Part shown: piece by piece, positions 31,571-38,405 of the stretch | Numbering within the stretch: position 1 is the stretch's first letter | Layout: every line of letters begins with the position of its first letter | Origin: a virus | Virus record (IMG/VR): IMGVR_UViG_3300025914_000024 | Coordinates: 1 to 42,783 of that record | Strand: one strand, 5' to 3' | Length of the DNA: 42,783 nucleotides | Position numbers and translations under genes: made by a program | Notes under the pieces: model-generated | The model's database searches: none | Told to the model about the DNA's origin: nothing | The model's input: only the letters and a program-made list of their open reading frames with translations

Positions 31571-32278
31571 ATGACCATTGCCCTCCTCTCCTCGGCGCCG
31601 CCGTCCGATCTCGTCGGCATCCTCAACGGGATCATCAATCAGATCAACGCTGGGGCGGCTGCGGTAACGCCTGGCGGGACCAATGGCCAGATCCAGTACA
31701 ACAACGCGGGCGCGCTCGGCGGGGTATCAGGAGCGACGAGCAATGGCACGACGCTGACATTGACCACGCCGGTTATCAACGGAGCCCCGACGGGGACAGG
31801 CGTCGGTTCTGGCGCCACGGTGAGCACATTGGTCCTGAGAGATGGCGCAGCCAATGCTCGAGCCAATAATTTCATCTACTCCGCAACGAGCACTGTTTCC
31901 GCTAGCGGGACGACGATTCTCACCGTTGCGAGTACCAGGGTTCAGATCCTGACCGGCACGCAGACTCAAACATTCCAGCTTCCATCTGCGCTGAGTCTGA
32001 CGGCTCAAACGCAATTCTCCTTCAATAACAATAGCACCGGGAATCTTTCCGTTGTTGATGCAGGATCGAATGCGATCTGTACTGTCGTTCCTGGAGGCTA
32101 TGTCAATGTGATCGTCACCAACACTGGATCGGCGAATGGGGTATGGGATAATCACTCCCTAGCGCCAGCGGGAGTTAATTGGGGCACGACCATATTGGCT
32201 CCGAATCTACCAACCTCTTCATCTGGGCTCCCCACGGGGGCTCTTTGGAACAATTCCGGTGTTGTAAGCGTAGCGTGA
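31571..32278 (+). CDS. Fibre-like protein, 235 aa
   Basis: The protein starts LLSSAPPSDLVGILNGIIN, then GTNGQIQYNNAGALGGVSGA, a stalk sequence common in phage fibres, followed by strand-rich Ser/Thr/Asn repeats. It probably forms a trimeric fibre segment. AAAGGA upstream of ATG is a good ribosome site. Confidence 0.68.
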   Translation: MTIALLSSAPPSDLVGILNGIINQINAGAAAVTPGGTNGQIQYNNAGALGGVSGATSNGTTLTLTTPVINGAPTGTGVGSGATVSTLVLRDGAANARANNFIYSATSTVSASGTTILTVASTRVQILTGTQTQTFQLPSALSLTAQTQFSFNNNSTGNLSVVDAGSNAICTVVPGGYVNVIVTNTGSANGVWDNHSLAPAGVNWGTTILAPNLPTSSSGLPTGALWNNSGVVSVA

Positions 32279-32304
32279 CGCTCTTCCAAAAAGGATAAAA
32301 CTAA

Positions 32305-32670
32305 ATGGCGACACCGACCACGATTAGCGGGACGCGACCCCAGGTTAGAACCGCAGTAACCGTCTCGCTCCAGGATGTCCCCGTGATCGCGCTCGACTGG
32401 GCGAACGGCCAGGTGGTGGCCATAGCGGGCACCTCCGCGGCATCGGCGATCTTTGACGCGACCAACGACCGGATCGTCGAGGCATGCTCCAGCACGGATT
32501 GCTGGATCACGATTGCGGCGTCACCCACGGCGGCGGTGGCTGCAGGCAGCACGTTCCTGGCTGCGGGTTCGCTGCGGTACATCTACGTTCCGGCCAACGG
32601 CAAGGTTGCGGCGATCCAGAGCACGGCGGCGGGTTCGATCGCTCTGATCCCGGCGCTGATCGCGACATGA
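32305..32670 (+). CDS. Small structural protein candidate, 121 aa
   Basis: An AAAAAGGAT site precedes ATG 32305. The protein is Ala/Ile/Val-rich beta-type with one C-S-S-T-D-C cysteine pair near residues 52-57. It lies between fibre genes and overlaps the next start by ATGA. It may be a fibre chaperone or tip adaptor. Confidence 0.6.
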   Translation: MATPTTISGTRPQVRTAVTVSLQDVPVIALDWANGQVVAIAGTSAASAIFDATNDRIVEACSSTDCWITIAASPTAAVAAGSTFLAAGSLRYIYVPANGKVAAIQSTAAGSIALIPALIAT

Positions 32671-34358
32671 TCCCTTATCCCGGGAGTCTTCTGAGCGACT
32701 CTCCGGTACGGCCCGTCAGTCCGCCGCCGCCACCTCCCCCGCCATTTGCGCCCAGCGATGTGGCGAACCTGAAGCTTTGGCTTTCGGCTGACTCGGGTAC
32801 CTTCAAGGATGCCGGGGTCACGCCTTGCGCGAATGGTGACACCGTTCAGCAGTGGAACGACCAGTCCGGGAACGCGAACAACGCATCGCAATCATCTTCC
32901 GGGAACCGCCCAGGCTTCAACACCAATATCCAGAACAGCCTTCCGGCAGTGACCTTCGTCTCGGCGTCCAATGAATACATGCAACATGGCTATACCGGAG
33001 AACTCGGAACAGTTTTCGCCGTGTATGCCAATACTGACGCAACCACGGGCGGCGCGTTGTTCTCTGGCGACACGTCCGATGCGGTGGCTGATGCTGCGTA
33101 TTACTGCATCCCGCGCGTTGATATAACGACGGGTCTCCGCAGCAAGTTCTATGGTCGGATCACCACGGCGGATTCCGGTGGCGCTGCGACCTGGAACGGT
33201 CAGGCCGGCGCTCTGACTGGCGTGGTCGACCTGATGGCGATCCGGAACACCGGGTCCGTTCTGACCATGTACGAATATGACTCACTGACCTCGACCGCGA
33301 ACATCCCGGGCGGCGAGACGGTGCGCCCGATCAATTCCGGGTTCATCGGCATGGCGCCCTATAACCGGAACCCGGGGTCGTACTTCCAGGGCCAGATCCT
33401 GGAGTACATAATCTACAACCCGAACATCTCGGATGTGAACTTCGGAAAAGTCATTACCTATCTGAAATCCAAATGGAACATCGGAGCCAGCGGCACCTAC
33501 AAAATGGCTGCGTTCAAGGGCCAGAATAACGACGATTTCTTGTACTCGTTCCGCTCGACCGACGGGGTGGATTTCACCTTCTCGCCAACCAGCTACATTC
33601 CGCCCGCGACCCATCTCTGCCGTGATTTCGGGTTTTTCTTCCTGTTCAGCAAGTACTGGATCACGCACGCGATCATGGATGCGGGCGCTCCGTCCGGCTA
33701 TCTCACGCACGGACATGAATTCGACGTGGCGTCATCGACCGACGGTGAAAACTGGACCTTTATCACCTCGGTCGACATTACCGCCGCGACCGGCGCCAGC
33801 AATGGCGGCGCCTGGACCTTCCAGCCGATCCGCAACCTGGACGGCACGCCCTGGCTGGACGGCGGGGGGCTTCCCCACTTCATGTTCGGTGCCTCGAGCG
33901 ACAATCAAGTGACGGCCAGCTTGTGGGAAATCCATCCGCTCGACTCGACGCTGACCACTTGGTCGACCCCGGTTCAGATCACGGGAACGAGCCTTCCTGC
34001 AGTCACATACGATCCGTATTGCCTCTACGACGGAACCACATTCTCGATCTGGTACAGCAACGCGGTCAGCCCGAATCACTATATCGAGATGATGAATAGC
34101 ACCTCGATGACATCGGGTTACGTGGTCCGGAAGTCCGGTGACTTCGCTGGCTGGGGGAATATCTATGAGCATCCGTGCCTGATCCGGAACTCAGACCTGA
34201 CCTGGCGCATGTACGTTGACGCGCTGGGGGCCGAATCTTCCTACGCGACCGGCAGCGCGGACTGGGCAACGTGGTCTGGGCTTACGCTTCTGACCGATGC
34301 AGGAAAAGCACAGTCTGCCAGCTTCCGGTTCCAGGGAACCGAGGTCTTCACCGCATGA
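32667..34358 (+). CDS. Receptor-binding/depolymerase candidate (LamG-like plus beta-propeller-like)
   Basis: ATG 32667 overlaps the previous stop; earlier in-frame ATG would overlap the previous gene by nearly 190 bases. After a proline run (residues 15-25), residues ~30-275 look like a concanavalin/LamG-type lectin domain (LKLWLSADSGTF, VQQWNDQSGNANNASQS, LEYIIYNPNISD). The remaining ~285 residues have repeated blade-like motifs such as FSIWYSNA and WRMYVDA, like a five-bladed glycosidase-type propeller. Glycan binding or cleavage at the host surface is inferred. Confidence 0.66.
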   Translation: MIPYPGSLLSDSPVRPVSPPPPPPPPFAPSDVANLKLWLSADSGTFKDAGVTPCANGDTVQQWNDQSGNANNASQSSSGNRPGFNTNIQNSLPAVTFVSASNEYMQHGYTGELGTVFAVYANTDATTGGALFSGDTSDAVADAAYYCIPRVDITTGLRSKFYGRITTADSGGAATWNGQAGALTGVVDLMAIRNTGSVLTMYEYDSLTSTANIPGGETVRPINSGFIGMAPYNRNPGSYFQGQILEYIIYNPNISDVNFGKVITYLKSKWNIGASGTYKMAAFKGQNNDDFLYSFRSTDGVDFTFSPTSYIPPATHLCRDFGFFFLFSKYWITHAIMDAGAPSGYLTHGHEFDVASSTDGENWTFITSVDITAATGASNGGAWTFQPIRNLDGTPWLDGGGLPHFMFGASSDNQVTASLWEIHPLDSTLTTWSTPVQITGTSLPAVTYDPYCLYDGTTFSIWYSNAVSPNHYIEMMNSTSMTSGYVVRKSGDFAGWGNIYEHPCLIRNSDLTWRMYVDALGAESSYATGSADWATWSGLTLLTDAGKAQSASFRFQGTEVFTA

Positions 34359-34382
34359 CCAGTCCCGCCATGAGCAGGGCCA

Positions 34383-34751
34383 ATGGATGAGCATGGCACC
34401 TTCACTGCATCGTTTGTTCTCGAACTGATCATCGGCCTGTCCAGCCTGGGCGGGTCACTGTTCGCAACGATTCGGTATCTTTTGGGCCAGATCGAGAACG
34501 CCAAAAAGGAGGCGATGCTCTACGCGCGCGAGGAATGCGATGCGGTCTCAGTCAAAACCGGGACACTTGAGCGCGAGGTCGAATCCACCCATACCCAGCT
34601 TGGCGCATTCAACCTGGAGTATCTGCGCGGGCTTCGGGAGCAGGACACGCGGTATCAGTCGCGCGCCGATGCCGAGAGATTTGAGGCCAGAATTATGGTA
34701 ATGCTCGACAAAATGTCGGTGAAAATTGATCTCTTGCTCAACCGTGAGTGA
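34383..34751 (+). CDS. Membrane-anchored coiled-coil protein, 122 aa
   Basis: A short N-terminal stretch precedes a hydrophobic segment (FVLELIIGLSSLGGSLFATI, about residues 10-29), then a long charged coiled coil (residues 35-120). This resembles phage membrane-tethered helical proteins near lysis or tail genes. Its TGA is followed in the same frame, after two codons, by the receiver-domain gene. A membrane anchor with a coiled-coil could dimerise the partner. Function is otherwise unknown. Confidence 0.67.
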   Translation: MDEHGTFTASFVLELIIGLSSLGGSLFATIRYLLGQIENAKKEAMLYAREECDAVSVKTGTLEREVESTHTQLGAFNLEYLRGLREQDTRYQSRADAERFEARIMVMLDKMSVKIDLLLNRE

Positions 34752-34757
34752 CGCCGC

Positions 34758-35114
34758 TTGATCCTGGTCGTCGAAGACAATCTCCTGGAGCGACAACTTT
34801 TGATCGATATCCTTAAGGAGTTCGGTCAGGCCGCTGTATTTGCCACAAGCCGGGAAGAGGCGATCTCCGCCATGTCAGCCCGCAAACTGGACGGAATGAT
34901 CGTCGACCTGAAACTCGTGGGGACCAACGGAACCACCCTGATCGCGGCGATCAGGGGGAGCGGCAGCACCATTCCCATCCTCGTGCTAAGCGGTCAGCCA
35001 GACCCCGAAATGCTGTCCAACGCCGTGCTGATCGGAGCGGACGCGGTAATGCTGAAGCCGTTCCGGATCGCCGATCTGGAGAGGATGTTTGAGTCTCTCG
35101 GCTGGAAGAAATAG
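34758..35114 (+). CDS. Stand-alone response-regulator receiver domain
   Basis: The 118-aa protein is a complete CheY-like receiver: acidic pocket Glu6-Asp7, phospho-acceptor Asp50 in IVDLKL, Ser78 in LVLSGQ, and Lys100 in LKPF. All canonical catalytic residues are present, so phosphotransfer is possible. There is no output domain and no histidine kinase in the window, so it would intercept a host kinase or act as a structural decoy. TTG 34758 is the only start; it is six bases after the upstream TGA in the same frame, with no clear ribosome site, implying termination-reinitiation or readthrough. It is the last gene of the late operon. Confidence 0.85.
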   Translation: MILVVEDNLLERQLLIDILKEFGQAAVFATSREEAISAMSARKLDGMIVDLKLVGTNGTTLIAAIRGSGSTIPILVLSGQPDPEMLSNAVLIGADAVMLKPFRIADLERMFESLGWKK

Positions 35115-35145
35115 GGCGCCAGTCTCCCGGCGCCCTTTCTTCTTA
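35113..35145. terminator. Bidirectional rho-independent terminator
   Basis: AGGGCGCC (35113-35120) pairs perfectly with GGCGCCCT (35129-35136) around an 8-base loop, followed by a T-rich run (TTTCTTCTT). On the minus strand a TATTTCTTCC run follows the same stem. It ends the long late operon and the convergent leftward operon that starts at 36753. Confidence 0.82.
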
Positions 35146-35451
35146 CGACGTGGTGCCGGGAACGAACGTCCCGAAAGCGCCAGTGATCTGCCCGACCGAA
35201 CCGCTATCGGTCACGTCGACCGTAAAGTTCGGCACGACGCCCGACGGATCGGACCAGGTGAGGGTCGCGGTCGTCGAGGAGGTCAGGGTCACGTTTGCAG
35301 CCTGACCGTCGGCGGACAGCGAGACATTGACCGAGCCATCAGAGGCCGAGATCGTTCCGATCGGGCCCGGGCCAGTGGCGCCGGTGCTCGTGTTCGTGAA
35401 GATCAGGGGAGCGGTCGAGGGGGTATTCAGCGGAATAGTTTGCGTTGCCAC
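35143..35451 (-). CDS. Immunoglobulin-like domain protein, 102 aa
   Basis: GGAG eight bases upstream supports the GTG at 35451. The product is a Ser/Thr/Val-rich beta protein with Ig-like pattern (GSVNVSLSADGQAANVTL, then ATLTWSDPSGVV), typical of surface decoration domains. The frame is open upstream to ATG 35598, giving a 151-aa form with a Cys-rich start, but that ATG lacks a ribosome site. It may coat virion or cell surfaces. Confidence 0.62.
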   Translation of the reverse strand: MATQTIPLNTPSTAPLIFTNTSTGATGPGPIGTISASDGSVNVSLSADGQAANVTLTSSTTATLTWSDPSGVVPNFTVDVTDSGSVGQITGAFGTFVPGTTS

Positions 35452-35598
35452 GGTGAGATCTCCTGTGATTGGGTCGATGAAGCAGAATCCCGCGAAGCGA
35501 CCGCTATCTGCGCGGAAGTGAGGGCACGGGTGACACTCGACCAGGGCCTCGCAGAAGCCCCGCCCGAATTCGCGGCCAATATGCCTGAATACCGACAT
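35452..35598 (-). other. Possible N-terminal extension of the Ig-like protein
   Basis: An open frame starting at ATG 35598, six bases after the upstream stop, encodes 49 residues (MSVFRHIGREFGRGFCEALV, then ECHPCPHF) in phase with the Ig-like protein. It looks coding (Cys/His cluster) but has no ribosome site. It is either a longer N-terminus or a decayed gene joined in frame. Confidence 0.35.
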
Positions 35599-35603
35599 AC
35601 GGA

Positions 35604-35948
35604 CTACGCTGATAAAGCCGCGTGAAGCCGGGCCTTGTTGGCGGCGTGGATCTGGTTGGCCACGTTCTCCATCGCGTTGAAGACGTTCAGAACGTCGCCG
35701 TGGATGGCGTGCTTCTTGTCGATCGCGAGCCCGGCTTCCTGGACAGCCTGGAGAGCCACGAAGATGTTGCGCACCGCGTCGCCCTGAGCCGAGAGGTCCG
35801 CGCCCTGAGCGGCGGGCATTCCGGCATCGGCAGCGGAGCCGAGCGCGGTGAGAGCGGCAGCGAAGTCCTGAAAGCCGGCCTTGGTGGCATGGGCGATGGC
35901 GTTGCCGAGGGCCTTCTGAGCGTGGGTGTGAGCCTGTTCGATCGACAT
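35604..35948 (-). CDS. Nested short product, 114-aa helical protein
   Basis: AAAGGA seven bases before ATG 35948 is one of the best ribosome sites in the region, preceded by an AT-rich patch. The product (MSIEQAHTHAQKALGNAIAH, then more helices) has no recognised family. It is in frame with the 216-aa gene, like nested late-gene pairs known in other phages. Confidence 0.55.
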   Translation of the reverse strand: MSIEQAHTHAQKALGNAIAHATKAGFQDFAAALTALGSAADAGMPAAQGADLSAQGDAVRNIFVALQAVQEAGLAIDKKHAIHGDVLNVFNAMENVANQIHAANKARLHAALSA

Positions 35949-36254
35949 GGCGAGTTCCTTTATAAAGGTTGAGGACAAATGAATGCGCTGGGGAAGCATC
36001 GGTACTTCAACGCCGTTCTTATAACGCTTGCGCTGCCACCAAAGGAAGCCGCGCCGCAGCAAACATAGGCCGATCGCGTCATGGTGCGCCCGAGTAAAGC
36101 CCTTACGGTCTAAACCGATCAGCTCGACATACGGTCCAGGCTGAGCGTCGGCGAGCAGCATGATCTCGTAGCCGTCTCCCGGCTCGCGGGCGCCCTTCCC
36201 GACTCGGATCACTCCCAGGCCGGGCCGGCGCTCCTCCCAAAAGGCGTGCATCAT
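35604..36254 (-). CDS. Two-part hypothetical protein, 216 aa
   Basis: ATG 36254 overlaps the previous stop (ATGA). The N-terminal ~100 residues contain GVIRVGKGAREPGDGYEIML and PYVELIGLDRKGFTRAHHDA, then a Trp/Arg-rich strand, an unknown phage domain. The C-terminal 114 residues are helical and Ala-rich. There is no stop between them, but an internal ATG (35948) has its own strong ribosome site, so a shorter product may also be made. Confidence 0.58.
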   Translation of the reverse strand: MMHAFWEERRPGLGVIRVGKGAREPGDGYEIMLLADAQPGPYVELIGLDRKGFTRAHHDAIGLCLLRRGFLWWQRKRYKNGVEVPMLPQRIHLSSTFIKELAMSIEQAHTHAQKALGNAIAHATKAGFQDFAAALTALGSAADAGMPAAQGADLSAQGDAVRNIFVALQAVQEAGLAIDKKHAIHGDVLNVFNAMENVANQIHAANKARLHAALSA

Positions 36255-36478
36255 GTTCCCCAGCGCCAGCCATGGCCGCGGCACTTCTTGACCGGGAAAC
36301 CCAACTTCCGGAGGGTGCAGCCATAGCCGAGCAACAGGGTGCGCCAGCTCACCGGCCATTCCTCCCGGTCGCACCAGACTGCCTCGCCCATTTCGGCATC
36401 GGTGAGAAAGCCCCCCGAGGTCCGGAGAGCATTAACCATCCGCGACATGCTGCGGATGAGGGGAGGATCAGAGGTCAC
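36251..36478 (-). CDS. Hypothetical protein, 75 aa
   Basis: A 75-aa helical protein (MTSDPPLIRSMSRMVNALRT) with several Trp near its centre and a basic C-terminus, ending GHGWRWGT. No family is recognised. Overlaps with both neighbours (ATGA) place it in the leftward operon after the lipoprotein gene. Confidence 0.6.
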   Translation of the reverse strand: MTSDPPLIRSMSRMVNALRTSGGFLTDAEMGEAVWCDREEWPVSWRTLLLGYGCTLRKLGFPVKKCRGHGWRWGT

Positions 36479-36753
36479 CGCGGGGTCACGGTGATCCCGT
36501 GCTCGACGTCGTTGCAGCCCTTGATCATCGTATTAGCCATATTGGTCCGAAGCGCTGTCACCGTGCCCCACGGCCCCTGGACCGTCACGCAGACGGTTGC
36601 CGAGTCGTTGCCCAGCGCCTTCATCGCGTTCGCCATGTCTGCGGCGGACGGTCCGTAGCTACAGCCAGAAAGGATAAGGACTAGGCAGGATAGACCCGTG
36701 AGAGCGAACAGACCGACCATCTGCCGCAGTAGCGCGCGTTGGTGCATGTTCAT
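36475..36753 (-). CDS. Small lipoprotein
   Basis: A basic start, hydrophobic stretch and lipobox LSGC with Cys31 mark a signal-peptidase-II substrate, giving a mature ~62-aa lipoprotein. Phage lipoproteins of this sort are outer-membrane spanin subunits or superinfection-exclusion proteins; the short helical mature part does not decide. It heads the leftward operon that may be expressed late. GGAGGG upstream supports ATG 36753. Confidence 0.72.
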   Translation of the reverse strand: MNMHQRALLRQMVGLFALTGLSCLVLILSGCSYGPSAADMANAMKALGNDSATVCVTVQGPWGTVTALRTNMANTMIKGCNDVEHGITVTPR

Positions 36754-36857
36754 TCTTCCGCCCTCCCCAGCGTAAAGAAATTAACCATACCCTGATTTTA
36801 ACATAACTTAGCAAGAGAATTGTGGTGCGGACCAAAATCCCGCCTCGATGTGTTGAA
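36754..36857. promoter_or_regulatory. AT-rich divergent intergenic region
   Basis: Between the leftward lipoprotein gene and the rightward membrane gene lies an AT-rich stretch (36772-36825). It probably holds divergent promoters, but no -35/-10 pair is convincing on either strand. Confidence 0.35.
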
Positions 36858-36880
36858 CCTTCGGGGATTACCCCCGGAGG
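36858..36880 (+). promoter_or_regulatory. Hairpin holding the Shine-Dalgarno of the 36890 gene
   Basis: CCTTCGGGG (36858-36866) pairs with CCCCGGAGG (36872-36880), with one G-U pair, around a 5-base loop. GGAGG in the 3' arm is the ribosome site, nine bases before ATG 36890. Stem length, loop length and spacing are the same as in the capsid-gene hairpin. Confidence 0.65.
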
Positions 36881-36889
36881 GTTGCCGCC

Positions 36890-37141
36890 ATGTCCTGCTT
36901 CAGCATGGGCTATATCGAGAACCTATTAATCGGCCTCGTCGTTCTGCTCGTCTTCCTCGGCATCGTGCGGCTCTTCGTTCCCGGCATGTTGGCCAGCTTC
37001 GGAGGACCGCCTGGCGGCGGCATGGTCGGCACGATCATCGGCTATATTATCTGGGGCGTGCTAGCGATCTTCCTGATCATCTTCCTGTTCAGCCTGTTCT
37101 CATGCCTCTGGGGAGGCGGAGGACTGCACCTGCTGCATTGA
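36890..37141 (+). CDS. Two-helix membrane protein, holin-like
   Basis: The 83-aa protein has hydrophobic segments at about residues 12-29 (LLIGLVVLLVFLGIVRLF) and 45-70, separated by a Gly/Pro-rich loop, with few charges. This topology fits small holins, but similar membrane proteins of unknown function are common in alphaproteobacterial phages as recalled. No endolysin gene is next to it. It is the only rightward gene in this segment. Confidence 0.6.
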   Translation: MSCFSMGYIENLLIGLVVLLVFLGIVRLFVPGMLASFGGPPGGGMVGTIIGYIIWGVLAIFLIIFLFSLFSCLWGGGGLHLLH

Positions 37142-37149
37142 GACTGGCG

Positions 37150-37362
37150 TTAGGTGTTGGAATCGGGGACGGCGCTGAACTGCTCAGTCGTGAACAAGAA
37201 TTTCCGCGCCCACTCCACCGGAACGCGCTCGATCTTGTGTCCCGTCTTCATAAATTCAGCGACGTCCTCAGCCACTCTCGGCGTGCCATCATCGCAGGTC
37301 ACAGCTTCAATTAGGGCTGTCTGCGGGTGACGTGCGATGTACGTCCACTTCTGCTCTTTCAT
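37150..37362 (-). CDS. Hypothetical protein, 70 aa
   Basis: AAGGA precedes ATG 37362. The 70-aa protein (MKEQKWTYIARHPQTALIEA) is mixed alpha/beta with no recognised family. It is the last gene of the leftward group starting at 37900 and ends nine bases from the convergent membrane-protein gene. Confidence 0.6.
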   Translation of the reverse strand: MKEQKWTYIARHPQTALIEAVTCDDGTPRVAEDVAEFMKTGHKIERVPVEWARKFLFTTEQFSAVPDSNT

Positions 37363-37385
37363 GGCTGATTCCTTGGGTTTGGGCG

Positions 37386-37700
37386 TTAAGTGTTGGTTTT
37401 TGCGAGAGAGGCGATCCATGCCTCGCGTTTGATGAATTTTGGGCCATCATCCCATCGCCACCAGCCGTCACATTCTTCCGAGAGCAGGCGCAGCAAGATG
37501 GACTGGCGCTCCGTGATCGCGCCCTGGCCGTAGCGCCGTCCCGGCTCAGCGAGCCAGAGGGCAAACTCCAAGTCAGACATCCAACTGGCGCACCATAGTT
37601 CCTCGCTGATCCCGGTCATCAGCGCGAGCAGTCCAACCGCCGCGCCTTCTTCCGCCAGATCGCAGAATAGTACGTCGGGGGAGCAAGAAATCGGGTTCAC
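37386..37700 (-). CDS. Hypothetical protein, 104 aa
   Basis: An acidic 104-aa protein with a Cys-rich start and a Trp-rich C-terminal part (SEECDGWWRWDDGPKFIKRE). I do not recognise the family. It lies in the middle of the leftward three-gene group. Confidence 0.6.
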   Translation of the reverse strand: MNPISCSPDVLFCDLAEEGAAVGLLALMTGISEELWCASWMSDLEFALWLAEPGRRYGQGAITERQSILLRLLSEECDGWWRWDDGPKFIKREAWIASLAKTNT

Positions 37701-37726
37701 GGGGCGCTCCGGGCGGTTGTTGATGG

Positions 37727-37900
37727 TTAGGCGGCGTCGCGCTGTTCGCGCTTCCGGCGCTGGGCACGAGCGAACATAAGTTCAGCCGCATGCTCCAGGC
37801 AGCAAAACCGATCTTGGGTCAGGCCCTGCCGGTCGGTTACCACGATAGGCAACTCGGTTTCGTTGCAGTCGGCGTAGTCGCATGTGAATTGCTTAGACAT
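37727..37900 (-). CDS. Zn-finger-like protein, 57 aa
   Basis: CDYADC near residues 7-12 and CCLEH near residues 34-38 suggest a C2HC-type zinc site. A basic helix (AQRRKREQRD) ends the protein. Small Cys-rich DNA-binding proteins like this are common in phage early regions. It is the first gene of the leftward group behind the 37901-38186 regulatory region. Confidence 0.6.
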   Translation of the reverse strand: MSKQFTCDYADCNETELPIVVTDRQGLTQDRFCCLEHAAELMFARAQRRKREQRDAA

Positions 37901-38083
37901 GTCAAAGCCTTGGCGGTTGTTGTCGGTGCCGTCTCTCCGGCTGTCACGCCATTCTCGGTGACGTTAACGCCAACCAGTTAACTCGGCCGGTTGGCCCAGG
38001 GCTCTCCGTGGACATTTAAGGGGACCGTCTTGGAGAACGAGGTCATCCAGTCCCAGGCACATAGTGCATAACGCATATCGTAA
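37901..38083. other. Noncoding stretch behind the divergent promoters
   Basis: No gene is supported here. GTTAAC occurs twice (around 37961 and 37976), and the right end becomes AT-rich approaching the divergent promoters. It probably contains the untranslated leader of the leftward group. Confidence 0.4.
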
Positions 38084-38134
38084 TGTCAACCATAATCATA
38101 TGCGATTGACATCGTAACTCATATGTCTTACAGT
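38084..38134. promoter_or_regulatory. Back-to-back promoters with CATATG operators
   Basis: Rightward: TTGACA (38106-38111), 17 bases, TACAGT (38129-38134). Leftward: TTGACA on the minus strand (38089-38084), with a weak -10. Each TTGACAT is flanked by CATATG-type elements; CATATGCGAT (38099-38108) and ATCGTAACTCATATG (38111-38125) form an imperfect palindrome over the rightward -35. The adjacent RHH gene is the likely regulator. Confidence 0.6.
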
Positions 38135-38186
38135 ATGCGAAATCATACGGGATTGCCACCCAGTGCTACACGCGATATCACCGGCC

Positions 38187-38360
38187 ATGGGCCGAAAACT
38201 GAAGTTCCCCGAAAAAGCCGTCTGCGCCTTCCCGCGCGGCACGTTCGCAGCCATCGAATCGGTGATCGGAGAGACGGAGGACCGGACGGACTTTGTCCGC
38301 GATGCCGTCGCCCGGGAATTGGCCAGGCGCGAGCGGCTGAAGAAGACGGCTGCGGAATAA
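38187..38360 (+). CDS. RHH-type DNA-binding protein 3, 57 aa
   Basis: A strand-like AVCAFPRGTF segment and two helices (AAIESVIGETEDR and DFVRDAVARELARRE) give a CopG/Arc-type fold. It stands first behind the palindromic divergent promoters at 38084-38134. The serine recombinase gene follows 45 bases downstream. ATG 38187 lacks a strong ribosome site; GTG 38163 is an alternative start. Confidence 0.62.
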   Translation: MGRKLKFPEKAVCAFPRGTFAAIESVIGETEDRTDFVRDAVARELARRERLKKTAAE

Positions 38361-38405
38361 ACCAACAGGTCCCTATGGGGATGTTCTAGGAATATATCTG
38401 TCACC

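Noticed and set aside
35089-35625. Plus-strand open frame of 178 aa
   Set aside because: It crosses the strong terminator at 35113-35145 and opposes the Ig-like gene, whose composition and ribosome site are far better.
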